A stretch of DNA of 64,000 nucleotides from Pirellula sp. (GTDB lineage: Bacteria > Planctomycetota > Planctomycetia > Pirellulales > PNKZ01). The stretch lies in NCBI GenBank assembly GCA_013822735.1, contig PNKZ01000008.1:62001-126000 (forward strand). Direction: 5' to 3'. Under the pieces are notes generated by a model that saw nothing but the letters and a program-made list of their open reading frames with translations, had not been told where the DNA came from and did not search any database. The first letter of the stretch is position 1. The number at the start of each line of letters is the position of its first letter. Below, one piece after another: positions 54,798-63,894 of the stretch. The position numbers and the translations under genes are program-made.

Positions 54798-56441
54798 ATG
54801 GCGATCGTCCAGGAAGGGTCTTCTCCAGAAATGACCTCGGTAACTCCCGACGTCACGGAAGCACCTCGCAGCAGACTACCGACCTTTGGCGACAGCATCG
54901 TTGCCGATATCACGGCCGGTTTTCTCGTCTTTCTGATCGCCTTGCCGTTGTGCTTGGGGATCGCTTCCGCCAGCGGTTTTCCCCCGGTGGCCGGCATCAT
55001 CACGGCCATCGTCGGCGGTTTGCTGGCGGGCTTTTTCAGCAACTCCGAACTGACGATCAAAGGCCCCGCCGCAGGCATGATTGCCATTGTCGTCGGCGCC
55101 ATGGGCGACTTCGGCTATGTCCCGCTCACGCCCGGTCTCCAATCGGACCAGGTGGCGGCCATCACTGCCGGAAACCTCCAAGCGTATCAGTATGTCCTGG
55201 CCATCGCCGTCGCCGCCGGCGTGATTCAAATCCTGTTCGGAATGTTCAAGGCCGGCGTGCTCGGTGAATTCTTTCCATTGGCTCCGGTGCATGGTCTCCT
55301 CGCCTCCATCGGGTTGATCATCATCGCCAAACAGTTTCCGCTCGTGCTCGGTGCTCCGGCGCCCAAGGGCGGCCCGCTTGCATGCTACGCACAAATTCCC
55401 GCTGCGTTTGCCGGCATCAATGCGAGCGTCGCCACGGTCGGTCTGATTAGCTTGGCGATCATGTTTCTCTACCCCTATGCAAAGGCGCGAATCAAAGCCC
55501 TCGGCAAGATTCCGGCGCAGCTCATCGTCTTGATTGTGGCGATTCCTCTCGGACAGGCGCTGCATCTAAACGAGAAGCAACTGATTAGCCTGCCGGATCG
55601 GATCCAAGACGTTTTCGCATTCCCCGACTATTCCCGGATCGTCAGCTCCACGGCGCTCAAGTGGATCATCATGTTCTCGCTGGTCGGAACGCTGGAATCG
55701 ATGCTCTCTGCCAAGGCAATCGACCTACTCGACCCTTGGAAGCGTAAGACCAGCATGAATCGCGACGTGCTCGGCGTGGGCGTGGCGAATACCGTGGCGG
55801 CACTCATCGGCGGCCTGCCGATGATCTCCGAAATCTTGCGCAGCTCGGCGAATATTTCCAACGGCGCTCGCACGCGTGTTTCGAACACCGCGCACGGGCT
55901 CTTTCTTTTGCTGGCGCTGCTGTTTCTCGTTCCGCTCGTGAAGCTGATTCCGATCGCCGCGCTCGGCGCGATGCTCGTATTCGCCGGATTCCGGCTGGCC
56001 TCGCCCAAGGAATTCGTCCACATGTGGCGTTCCGGCAAGGGGCAATTTCTGGCGTTTATGCTCACGATCGGCGTGATCATGATCGCCGGCGATTTGTTGG
56101 AAGGGATCTTTGCCGGAGTCGCCGCCGAGTTGCTGTTGAACGTGTTTGCCGGAGCCTCGTTGGCGACGCTGTTCAAGCCTAACCTCGAGCTTCATTCGGA
56201 GCGAAATCGGGTTCACATGAAGGTCCACAGCGCGCTGACTTTCACGAATTGGATTCCGTTCCTGCGCACCTTCCGACGTGCCGACGACGGCGGGCGGAAA
56301 GACTTCGTAGTGGACCTGACGAACGCGCACCCCATCGATCGCACGGCCCGCGACAAGCTCGCGATGCTGCAGTCGGAATTTGCCGGCGAGGGTCGCGAAC
56401 TGGAATTGGTCGGCTTCACGGCCGCCGACCATCACGGCTAA
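54798..56441 (+). CDS. SulP-family anion transporter 1
   Basis: 547 residues with an AAGGA ribosome-binding site. About 10-12 TM helices. SulP signatures: FLVFLIALPLCLGIASASGF, PPVAGIITAIVGGLLAGFFS, TIKGPAAGMIAIVVGAMGDF and NTVAALIGGLPMISEILRSS, ANISNGARTRVSNTAHG. The last ~90 residues form a shortened STAS-like domain (VDLTNAHPIDRTARDKLAML). SulP proteins carry sulfate, bicarbonate or other anions; the substrate is not evident. It is convergent with a second SulP gene across a palindrome array. Confidence 0.9.
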   Translation: MAIVQEGSSPEMTSVTPDVTEAPRSRLPTFGDSIVADITAGFLVFLIALPLCLGIASASGFPPVAGIITAIVGGLLAGFFSNSELTIKGPAAGMIAIVVGAMGDFGYVPLTPGLQSDQVAAITAGNLQAYQYVLAIAVAAGVIQILFGMFKAGVLGEFFPLAPVHGLLASIGLIIIAKQFPLVLGAPAPKGGPLACYAQIPAAFAGINASVATVGLISLAIMFLYPYAKARIKALGKIPAQLIVLIVAIPLGQALHLNEKQLISLPDRIQDVFAFPDYSRIVSSTALKWIIMFSLVGTLESMLSAKAIDLLDPWKRKTSMNRDVLGVGVANTVAALIGGLPMISEILRSSANISNGARTRVSNTAHGLFLLLALLFLVPLVKLIPIAALGAMLVFAGFRLASPKEFVHMWRSGKGQFLAFMLTIGVIMIAGDLLEGIFAGVAAELLLNVFAGASLATLFKPNLELHSERNRVHMKVHSALTFTNWIPFLRTFRRADDGGRKDFVVDLTNAHPIDRTARDKLAMLQSEFAGEGRELELVGFTAADHHG

Positions 56442-56443
56442 CG

Positions 56444-56625
56444 GACGTAAGTCGTTCGTGCGCCGCGCGACTTACGTCGATTCTCGTTTTACCCGTGCGC
56501 AGATAACTCGAGTTATCTGCGCACCCCTTGTGGGTTTTGGGGTTGTGCGCAGATAGATGGAGTTATCTGCGCAGGGCGCTGTTGAGCATCGACGTAAGTA
56601 CCCTCAAGTGCGCGACGCTTACGTC
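56444..56625. repeat. Array of palindromes between the SulP genes
   Basis: Four dyads in series: GACGTAAGTC/GACTTACGTC (56444-56453 and 56469-56478); a perfect 30-bp palindrome of GTGCGCAGATAACTC at 56495-56524; TGCGCAGATA/TATCTGCGCA (56546-56573); and GACGTAAG/CTTACGTC (56591-56598 and 56618-56625). The outer pairs are alike and the inner pairs are alike, so the array is itself symmetric. The remaining ~200 bp to 56836 carry no gene. Confidence 0.8.
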
Positions 56626-56836
56626 AATGTATTCCGCCGCTCCATGGCGGAAAAGCGTGTTCTGAACGCAGGACGATGGCCGGCGTGCACGGCGGCGCAA
56701 CGCCCGTTTCCACCACGGAGCGGCGGACTACAAATTGCCAAAGATCATCCGGCAACGTAGCAAAACGGAGGGGCAATCTCCAGGCGATTCTTGGCCGGCC
56801 CCGAGCACTCAATTAGAAGCGACGGCATTCCACGGC

Positions 56837-58744
56837 TCACACCATACCGCACGTTTCGCGCAAGCGATTCCAATCGACGATCAACTCACCCCCTTGCGCT
56901 TCGTGTCGTTTGCTCCAATTGCAAAACAGCTCGTAACAGGCGTGATCGATCTCCGTCAATTCTTCGACGTGCACGTACAGGACGATGCCGCTAGGCACCT
57001 CTTCCAGCCGGTCGGCGAGCATCGGCAACTTGAGAAATACGGCTGCGCCGCGCATGCGCAAATCCGCGCCGCGTTCGTCGGGGCGTTTCTCATAGGAAAC
57101 GTCCAACTTGGCAAAGCGAAGCAAGAGCCGCAGCGATGAGACGATAATTCCCAAAACGACCCCGGACAGCAGATCGACGAATACGACCCCGACCACGGTC
57201 GCGACGTAAACTAAAAGCTCGCTGCGACCATACTTCGCCATCTCCTTCGCGACGCCGAAATTCATGAGCTTGTAGCCGGTAAGCACGAGAATCGCCGCGA
57301 GCGAGGCGGTCGGTATCAGTTGCAGGACGGGGGTCAAGAACGTGACGAACAAGAGCAACCATACGCCGTGCATCACGGTCGACCAACGGGTTCGCCCGCC
57401 GGCTTGAATGTTGGCGGCGCTACGCACAATCACGCCGGTCATCGGAAGCCCGCCGAGCCAACCGCAAAGTGCATTACCGATGCCTTGCGCAAATAGCTCC
57501 CGGTCGTATTGCGTACGGGCTCCGGAATGCATTTGGTCGACGGCGGCGGCGCAAAGCAACGTTTCCGCACTGGCGACCACGGCAATCGTGATTACCGCGG
57601 TTGCCAGCGCGAATGGGTCGAGTTCCGCCGCGACTTTAGGCGAGACGATTTGCAACTCGTTCCAAAAGTCGTGCGGCACGTCGACATACACGACGGGCAG
57701 CGCGAATAAGAAACAGAGGCCGACGGCCGCGATGATCGCAAACAATTGCGGCGGGACGCGCCGCAGCGGATTCGTCCGCAAGGAACCCCAAGCGAGAATC
57801 ACGCCGAGCGTCGCCAACGCGACCTTTCCGGCAAGATCGGGGCGGCGCAGACTATCGGCTAACTGCTCCAATTGATCGGCCGCCGCTCGAATCGTTTCGC
57901 GCGCTTTGTTCCAATCGGCGGCGCGCAATTGATCGCCTGCGGTGCTCGCCGAAACGATTGCATCGTCGAGCGTTTCCGAAAACGGCCGCTCTGCATCCGC
58001 CTGTTGGCCGAGCGGCGCCCACTCTCGTTGCTGAATGCGTTTGCCCAACTCTTCCAAAGCTCGCACGACGGCTTCCTGCCGCCCGACCAACACAACATCC
58101 GCGCGCGGCGGCTGTTTCTCCGGAGCGGCCTCTTCTTCGACCAACTGCGCAATCGCCGCTTGCTCCGCCGACAGACGTAGCGACTCTTCAAATACGGCGG
58201 CCTGAAAACGCCGTTCCTCTTGGTCGCCCGCCGGCGGAAATGCCAAGCCTTTGGCGAGCGTGTACGGAATCGCTAACAGGTTTTCCCGGCCGCTCTTTTT
58301 CGACGGCTCATCGAACATTACGTGGAATTGACTCGCGAAGATCAGAATGCCGATGCCGGAAAGCATTCCTTGCACCACGGCGGGAGACACGGCCCGAAAC
58401 CATCGCCCGAGATGCAATGTGCCGGCGACCATTTGGAAGATGCCCGCGCCCAGAATCGCGAGACCAAGCATCTCATAGCCATGACGTTCGACGATGGCGA
58501 AGACAATGACCGTCAGTCCGGCGGCGGGGCCGCTGACCTGAAGGGAAGCGCCTCCCAACAACCCGACGACGATGCCGCCGACAATCCCCGTGATGAGACC
58601 GGATGCGACCGGCATCCCGGACGCGACGGCAATTCCCATGCACAACGGTAGCGCAACGAGAAACACGACGAAAGACGGCAGCAAGTCGTGCCGGAAGTTC
58701 GTCCACTGCGACGGGTCGGCGGCAGATGGGCCGTCGGTCCTCAT
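56837..58744 (-). CDS. SulP-family anion transporter 2 with a large inserted domain
   Basis: 635 residues from the ATG at 58744. N-terminal SulP core: FLVALPLCMGIAVASGMPVA, LQVSGPAAGLTVIVFAIVER and VVQGMLSGIGILIFASQFHV. Residues ~168-302 are a hydrophilic, helical insertion (EEESLRLSAEQAAIAQLVEE-like, FSETLDDAIVSASTAGDQLR, ETIRAAADQLEQLADSLRRP) between TM segments where relatives have a short loop. The TM core resumes with LATLGVILAWGS and the C-terminus is a STAS domain (VLYVHVEELTEIDHACYELF). The insertion may be a regulatory or binding module. The substrate is unknown. Confidence 0.88.
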   Translation of the reverse strand: MRTDGPSAADPSQWTNFRHDLLPSFVVFLVALPLCMGIAVASGMPVASGLITGIVGGIVVGLLGGASLQVSGPAAGLTVIVFAIVERHGYEMLGLAILGAGIFQMVAGTLHLGRWFRAVSPAVVQGMLSGIGILIFASQFHVMFDEPSKKSGRENLLAIPYTLAKGLAFPPAGDQEERRFQAAVFEESLRLSAEQAAIAQLVEEEAAPEKQPPRADVVLVGRQEAVVRALEELGKRIQQREWAPLGQQADAERPFSETLDDAIVSASTAGDQLRAADWNKARETIRAAADQLEQLADSLRRPDLAGKVALATLGVILAWGSLRTNPLRRVPPQLFAIIAAVGLCFLFALPVVYVDVPHDFWNELQIVSPKVAAELDPFALATAVITIAVVASAETLLCAAAVDQMHSGARTQYDRELFAQGIGNALCGWLGGLPMTGVIVRSAANIQAGGRTRWSTVMHGVWLLLFVTFLTPVLQLIPTASLAAILVLTGYKLMNFGVAKEMAKYGRSELLVYVATVVGVVFVDLLSGVVLGIIVSSLRLLLRFAKLDVSYEKRPDERGADLRMRGAAVFLKLPMLADRLEEVPSGIVLYVHVEELTEIDHACYELFCNWSKRHEAQGGELIVDWNRLRETCGMV

Positions 58745-58945
58745 GGAAATTCGCTCGGGAAGACTGCGAAACAATCAGGCCCGAAAGCGAGTGCAGGAAG
58801 CCGATTTGCTCGCCCGAACGTCTTCCGCGGCCGCAACATAACAATACTGCAATGAATGTTACAGTATCGTCATGTTCGTAGCCAGGGCGTACCTAGTCGA
58901 GTTCGGCCGCAAAGCGTCGCACATTGAATCGGCAATCGACCCGAA

Positions 58946-60295
58946 TTAACGGATGAGGAAATTGCCCTGCTGTGTCGTCGGAACGTGATTCCCGGCTGTC
59001 GGCCGGCCGGATCGTCCGTCGGTCGCGGCCGCAGCGTTCTGTTGCGCGATCCGCATCTGTTCCATCGGCGACGCGTTCGAGGGTTGGAGATACTGCGGTT
59101 GTGCCATGTTCGGATACTGAAAGCCGCCGTTAGGCGCGATCGACGACATGGTCCCAGGCTGAACAGGGTTGCCGGGCGATTGGACGGGAACGGATTGCAC
59201 GGGAACCGATTGCGGGTTCACACTTCCCGGTGCGCCGCCGCTGAACGGTAGGGGAGTTTGGACGGGAGCTCCTTCGAAACGCGTGGTGCCCGCCGTCGTT
59301 GCGGCGTTCGCCGCTTGCGCGATCTGCTGCGATTGCGCCGGTGTACGCCTCGCGGCCGAGTAAACCTCGATCAGCCGACGCGGAGGATTCGCGGGCATTT
59401 GCGCGGAAGTCTGCTGGACACTCCCCGGAGCGGCTTGGAAGCCCCCGGCCGGCACGACGTTGGGATCGTTCCCATAGGGAGCGCCTTGCTGCGGCGCCTC
59501 GGCGTTGGCCGGAACGACCTGTTGGCCCGGTGTTGCGGGAACCTGTCCTTGCGCGGCGAAGTAATCTTGTCGCCGCTGCATCGCCTGCGTTACCTGAATC
59601 AATGCCTCGGCAGCCGGCCTCATTTCAGGATTTGCGGATAGTGCGCGGCTGAAATGGTGCTGAGCCCGCTCGAGCTCTCCACATGCCGCACAGAGGAAGC
59701 CGATGTTCTGCTCCGCCTCGGCCTCGGAATTGCCGCGCCGGAACAAATCGTAAGCCTCGTCGATCCGCCCTTGCTCACCCACGACCATCGCCAAGTTGTT
59801 CAACGCGGCCCGATGTTGAGGATCGATCGCCAGCGTTTGCCGCATCGACTGTTCGGCTTCCGGCATCTTGTTTTGCAGGTAGAAGCAGAAGCCGATGTCG
59901 TTCCAAAGATCCGGCGTCGGCGTGCTGTATTGCAAAGCCTGCTGGTAGAGTTGGTGAGCTTCGTCGTACTTGGTCTGTTGCGCGGCAATCACTCCGAGCC
60001 GATGATAGCAATCGCGGCTCTTGGGCTCTTCCTTGAGAATCTCGCGATACATTGCTTCGGCGCCTGCAAAGTCTTTGCGCCGTTCCATGATCCGCGCTTC
60101 GGCGTACTGCTTATTCAGGCGATCTTGGCGCGCCTTCCCCGTTACGTGGTCCTTCACCGTCGTGCCGGCCGTGCGAACATCGTTCCAGTCCGGAATGAGG
60201 GAGCAACCGACGGACGACAACATCGAACCGCCGAGGAGCATGGCGACGGCCCAGCGCCGCCCTGTTTTGCAACCGGCCGCGGTATTCCACTTCAT
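58946..60295 (-). CDS. TPR lipoprotein, TadD-like
   Basis: 449 residues. Lipoprotein signal ending SSVGC (Cys near 31). Residues ~65-250 contain TPR units: YAEARIMERRKDFAGAEAMY, YHRLGVIAAQQTKYDEAHQL, LWNDIGFCFYLQNKMPEAEQ, ALNNLAMVVGEQGRIDEAYD. The C-terminal ~200 residues are Pro/Gln/Ala-rich and low-complexity. TadD in Tad pilus systems is a TPR lipoprotein that helps assemble the secretin. Position downstream of the secretin and a second lipoprotein fits. Family assignment is by pattern and context. Confidence 0.78.
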   Translation of the reverse strand: MKWNTAAGCKTGRRWAVAMLLGGSMLSSVGCSLIPDWNDVRTAGTTVKDHVTGKARQDRLNKQYAEARIMERRKDFAGAEAMYREILKEEPKSRDCYHRLGVIAAQQTKYDEAHQLYQQALQYSTPTPDLWNDIGFCFYLQNKMPEAEQSMRQTLAIDPQHRAALNNLAMVVGEQGRIDEAYDLFRRGNSEAEAEQNIGFLCAACGELERAQHHFSRALSANPEMRPAAEALIQVTQAMQRRQDYFAAQGQVPATPGQQVVPANAEAPQQGAPYGNDPNVVPAGGFQAAPGSVQQTSAQMPANPPRRLIEVYSAARRTPAQSQQIAQAANAATTAGTTRFEGAPVQTPLPFSGGAPGSVNPQSVPVQSVPVQSPGNPVQPGTMSSIAPNGGFQYPNMAQPQYLQPSNASPMEQMRIAQQNAAAATDGRSGRPTAGNHVPTTQQGNFLIR

Positions 60296-60487
60296 AGACG
60301 CACCCTTTGTCCGACGTTGGGGAAGAAGGCCCTTTGCTTCGGGCTCATGTGTTCGCGCGCTGCAAGCCGTTGAAAGCGTAAACGACGCAGCGTCTCGGAG
60401 GCCGTGGCTTCCGAGACGCTCGTACGTCAGGTTGTGGGATAACGATTGATATCGGAATGTCCGTCAGGTCGATTGTCGAACCGAAGC

Positions 60488-61096
60488 TTAGGAACCGAAG
60501 CCGCCGGCACCGAAACCGCCGCCGAAGCCGCCGCCAAAACCGCCGAAACTGCCGCCCGCGCCGCCGAGGCCGTTGCCTTGGCCGTAGGTAAAGCTGCGTG
60601 CGTAGGCCCGCTCGGCTTCAAGGTCTTCCTGTCCGCGAACCATCGACGGCGCGACGACGACGCGCTGTTCGGCATCCTGAACGTTCATACTCAGGAGCGC
60701 CTGCACAATCACGGCGCGACGTTGCATATCGAGCGCTGCGTTCGGGTGAACGGGGTATTTGTATTCCGAGGATTCCAGCTTGCTCGTTACGCTCCGTTCG
60801 ACGACCACCGGATAGTTTTGGCCGGCATGCAAACGTCCGGCGATTTGCTTGAGATGGTCTTCGCCCGCCCAGTTGAGGCGTGGTTGGTTGTAGACGAATT
60901 CGTGTTGGTAGAGCACAAACTTGCCCGGCTCCGCGTTCTCGGCCTGGGCAATCCAAATCGGATCGCTGAGCGTACCTTGCGGCGCGGGCGGAACGCCGCC
61001 AAGGCCCCACCACCCGCAACCGCCGGCGGCGGCCAGCAGAAGTGCCGGAAGCAGGAGTGCGTGAATCGTGCTGCGTCGTGCGCTGATCGTCTTCAT
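60488..61096 (-). CDS. Lipoprotein of the pilus cluster, possibly CpaD/RcpB-like
   Basis: 202 residues. Lipoprotein signal (HALLLPALLLAAAGGC, Cys near 27). The centre has FVLYQHEFVYNQPRLNWAGE, DHLKQIAGRLHAGQNYPVVV and LDMQRRAVIVQALLSMNVQD, resembling the OmpA-like/CpaD-type pattern of a strand, a long helix and R...A.V...L. The last ~35 residues are a Gly/Phe repeat (GGFGGGFGGGFG). It lies between the secretin and the TPR lipoprotein on the same strand. It may be the outer-membrane partner of the secretin; the assignment is tentative. Confidence 0.6.
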   Translation of the reverse strand: MKTISARRSTIHALLLPALLLAAAGGCGWWGLGGVPPAPQGTLSDPIWIAQAENAEPGKFVLYQHEFVYNQPRLNWAGEDHLKQIAGRLHAGQNYPVVVERSVTSKLESSEYKYPVHPNAALDMQRRAVIVQALLSMNVQDAEQRVVVAPSMVRGQEDLEAERAYARSFTYGQGNGLGGAGGSFGGFGGGFGGGFGAGGFGS

Positions 61097-61226
61097 GGGT
61101 CAAAGTCCTTTTCGACCGAAAGCGGCGAGAGTCGGGCTCGCCGCGGTTCGAATCTTCGTTCGTTGTCTCTAAGTTCCTACCGTCCTCGCACTTTGCATCC
61201 GTATTACCGGCGTCGCTCGGCTCCGG

Positions 61227-63074
61227 CTAATTCGAGAAGCCCACGGGTCCCTGCATGTAGTAGCCGGTGCTTTGCGCGTAGCCCGAAGTACCCTTCCAGC
61301 TCCACAACGCCGCGCGACGAGCGTCAAACGCGCTCCATTGATAGACCGGCCATACCGTGCTGCGATGATGCAGGTCGGAGCGGCCTTCGTAGCGCCCGAA
61401 GAGGAAGAAGTCGATGTCGTCCGGCTCCGTGACTTCCATGCCCGGCAACACCATCGGCACTTGTTCCGGCTCGAGCGGGTGCACCAGTTCCGGGCTCACG
61501 AGGATGACCAGTTCCGTTTCATCACGCTGGACCGAACGCCTGCTGAAGAGCAAGTCGACGACCGGGATGTCGCCGAGCCACGGTACGCGGACCTTTGAGC
61601 TGTCTTGCTTGTCTTGAATTAACCCGGCGATCGCGAGCCATTGCCCCTCGCGAAGGTTGACTTGCGTGGACGCGCTTTCCACATCCAAACCCGGCACGCC
61701 GTTGACCGTGGCATCCTGGCTGATGGAACTGACGGTCGGCGACACCTGCAGGCGGATATGATCCTTATCGAGCACGGTGGGGGTGAACTGCAACTGCGTA
61801 CCGAACCCTTGGAATTGCGTGGCGTTTCCGGCGATACCGTTGATGCCGAAGACCGTAGGCACGGCGAACTGTCCGCCCGAGATGAAGTAGGCGGGATACC
61901 CACTGATGGTCACGAGGTTGGGTTCGGCCAAGATCTTCGTGGTGCGGTTGCTGCTTAAGGCGCTGAGCGTGAGCTGCACGTCGGTCGAGTTGAGCACGGC
62001 CTGATACGCTCCGGCCACGTTCAAGTTCGTCGTGACGCTGAAGTCGCCGGCTTGGGCGGAAAATTGCGAGCCGATGGTTCGTAAGGCGCCACGCGTTAAG
62101 CGAGCGATGCGAACCTTGAGAAGCACTTGATGCTCGCCAGGCACTTCCAGCATGCTGATGACTTCCGAGGCGGCCCAATCGTTGGCGCCAAAGCCGGCCA
62201 GACGCGCTCCTCGCCCTCGTCCACCGAGCCCAAGGCCGCCGCCGCCGCCAAATCCGCCGCCAAATCCGTAACTGCCGGGCCCGAGCAATCCGCCGTTCTG
62301 GTCGATCGACTCGCCGCGGACGATGTTCATAATCGCCGTGGCTTCTTGAGCGTCACGAGCTTGGCCCCGAACGACGAGCTTGTCGGCGACCGTGATCAAC
62401 TGCACATGGCTATTCGGAAACAGCTCATTGATCCGTTTCGCGAGTTCGCCGTATTGGGTGCGAAGCACGTCTTCTTCCGTGAGGTCCGGGTGAACCTTCA
62501 CGAGATAGCGAATGTTCGGATGCAACGGAGTCTTGCCCGGAGCGGGCTGCGCGTCGCCGAACCAGAGCGTCACGGTCGTTTCACCGACCTGACGACCGAT
62601 GAGTTCGAACTCATTCGGCGAAAAGTTTACCGTCTCGACGACCCCCGGTTCCGCGATCGAGACGCGCACCACCGGAAGTTTCGTCGTGATGAGCTTCGAA
62701 CGATGTTGAATCAGGTCGAGCCGGATGTCAGGCTCTTGCACGGATGCGATATTCGTGTCGAAGCGTTCTCGCACGGCCGGCTGCATATCTTCCGGACGTT
62801 GCGGCAGGTTGCGATACTTCACGGCATCGGGCTGCGACGCCGGATCGTAATCTGTCGACGCCGAAATGTAGCCTTCAGGCACGTTCGGTGCTTGCTCGGC
62901 CGGCCGTGGCCAGTTGTACGTGGGCACGCCGACTCCCGGCACGCCGACGCCCGGCATTTGCGCTTCTGCGGCTGTTGTGAAGCCGAGCGCCGCCACCAGC
63001 CCATAGCAAGTCGCTCGCCGCAACAAAGCCGCAGGCTTTGACCGAAGCGATTGACTCCACTTGAAAACGCTCAT
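61227..63074 (-). CDS. Tad pilus secretin, CpaC/RcpA type
   Basis: 615 residues with a signal peptide (about 1-38, ending AEAQ). N-terminal part contains the pilus/BON-type N domain (LPVVRVSIAEPGVVETVNFS and ELIGRQVGETTVTLWFGD). A Gly-rich linker (GSYGFGGGFGGGGGLGLGG) precedes the secretin domain: VLLKVRIARLTRGALRTIGS, TTKILAEPNLVTISGYPAYF, ISGGQFAVPTVFG and VNLREGQWLAIAGLIQDKQD, VPWLGDIPVVDLLFSRRSVQ, ETELVILVSPELVHPLEP. The last ~70 residues are an extra aromatic tail. It forms the outer-membrane pore for the Flp pilus. Confidence 0.93.
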   Translation of the reverse strand: MSVFKWSQSLRSKPAALLRRATCYGLVAALGFTTAAEAQMPGVGVPGVGVPTYNWPRPAEQAPNVPEGYISASTDYDPASQPDAVKYRNLPQRPEDMQPAVRERFDTNIASVQEPDIRLDLIQHRSKLITTKLPVVRVSIAEPGVVETVNFSPNEFELIGRQVGETTVTLWFGDAQPAPGKTPLHPNIRYLVKVHPDLTEEDVLRTQYGELAKRINELFPNSHVQLITVADKLVVRGQARDAQEATAIMNIVRGESIDQNGGLLGPGSYGFGGGFGGGGGLGLGGRGRGARLAGFGANDWAASEVISMLEVPGEHQVLLKVRIARLTRGALRTIGSQFSAQAGDFSVTTNLNVAGAYQAVLNSTDVQLTLSALSSNRTTKILAEPNLVTISGYPAYFISGGQFAVPTVFGINGIAGNATQFQGFGTQLQFTPTVLDKDHIRLQVSPTVSSISQDATVNGVPGLDVESASTQVNLREGQWLAIAGLIQDKQDSSKVRVPWLGDIPVVDLLFSRRSVQRDETELVILVSPELVHPLEPEQVPMVLPGMEVTEPDDIDFFLFGRYEGRSDLHHRSTVWPVYQWSAFDARRAALWSWKGTSGYAQSTGYYMQGPVGFSN

Positions 63075-63564
63075 GAATCCACCGCTGTGTTTGTTAAAAA
63101 AACACGTCAGAACGATCGCGCCGACAGGCCGGATTCGGCTTGCCCCAATTGCTTCACCACACGCTCTCCTTAAAGTGAGAGCAAAGCGAAGAATCGGCGC
63201 AAGCCCGATATTCCGTCTCGGGTATCACTAGTTTCGACACGGACTGATTGGAAATTGAAGGGGATTTGACGGCGGGGCCTGATTTCACGACCGCAACAGC
63301 CGGCACACCCATGCCGATTAATCCGTTTGGGCTAGGGCGTTAATTGCCCACTGTCGCGGATTGCCGCAGATTCGCCGCATTTCCATCATGTTTCTTCCCT
63401 CCGCATTCGCAGGCCGCCGCCAATGCGCGCATTGCCTACATCTCCCTACGGCGATTCAATAGGAGCGGCCTGCGAATCTTGCGATTCGCAGGCCGTCGTG
63501 CTTCGTTCTGATTACGTTGGTTCGTTTGCCGTCGGTGAGGCATTACCACCGATGGCCTCGCAGG
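63075..63564. other. Intergenic region between pilin and secretin genes
   Basis: About 490 bp. It holds the 13-bp hairpin at 63466-63495 and a second copy of its ATTCGCAGGCC arm near 63404-63414. No gene is seen; a CpaB or prepilin-peptidase gene, usually found here in Tad clusters, is missing. Confidence 0.6.
63466..63495 (-). terminator. 13-bp hairpin downstream of the pilin gene
   Basis: CGGCCTGCGAATC (63466-63478) pairs perfectly with 63483-63495 around the loop TTGC. It lies about 70 bp after the pilin stop. No T-run follows on the minus strand, so it may act as a transcript stabiliser or partial attenuator that lets pilin exceed secretin. Confidence 0.5.
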
Positions 63565-63894
63565 CTACTGTCCTTCGCCGCCCGACCAAGCCGCGACGTT
63601 CACGCACTTCGATTGGCTGCCGGAATCCGAGCCGTTGTCGCAGAAATCGGTCTGATCTTGAAAATGCCCGCCGCCGGACGAGGCGGCATGCCCGGTCGTG
63701 CCGCTATAGCAATACGATTGGTTGATGTTGGCAAAGGCCTGACCGACGTCGGCGAGTTCGGTCACGACGCTGTCACGAACGCTCTTTAAGCCGACGATGA
63801 CGCCGAGCACAAGGATCGTCGCAGCCAGCATGATTTCCGCGGAAACCACGGCGCCACATTCTTCGTTCCACAAGCGGATAATGGTCGCCTTCAT
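63565..63894 (-). CDS. Flp/type IVb pilin-like protein
   Basis: 109 residues from the ATG at 63894 with GGGGAG 8 bp upstream. A short basic leader is followed by ECGAVVSAEIMLAATILVLG, VIVGLKSVRDSVVTELADVG: cleavage after Gly14 would give a mature start with Glu at about +6 and one long hydrophobic helix, as in Flp pilins. The C-terminal half is Gly/Ser-rich with four Cys in two close pairs (YCYSG, DFCDNG, KCVNV region), much longer than canonical Flp pilins (about 55 residues). Upstream of the secretin gene on the same strand. The last 106 bp of the window hold its leader region only. Confidence 0.75.
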   Translation of the reverse strand: MKATIIRLWNEECGAVVSAEIMLAATILVLGVIVGLKSVRDSVVTELADVGQAFANINQSYCYSGTTGHAASSGGGHFQDQTDFCDNGSDSGSQSKCVNVAAWSGGEGQ

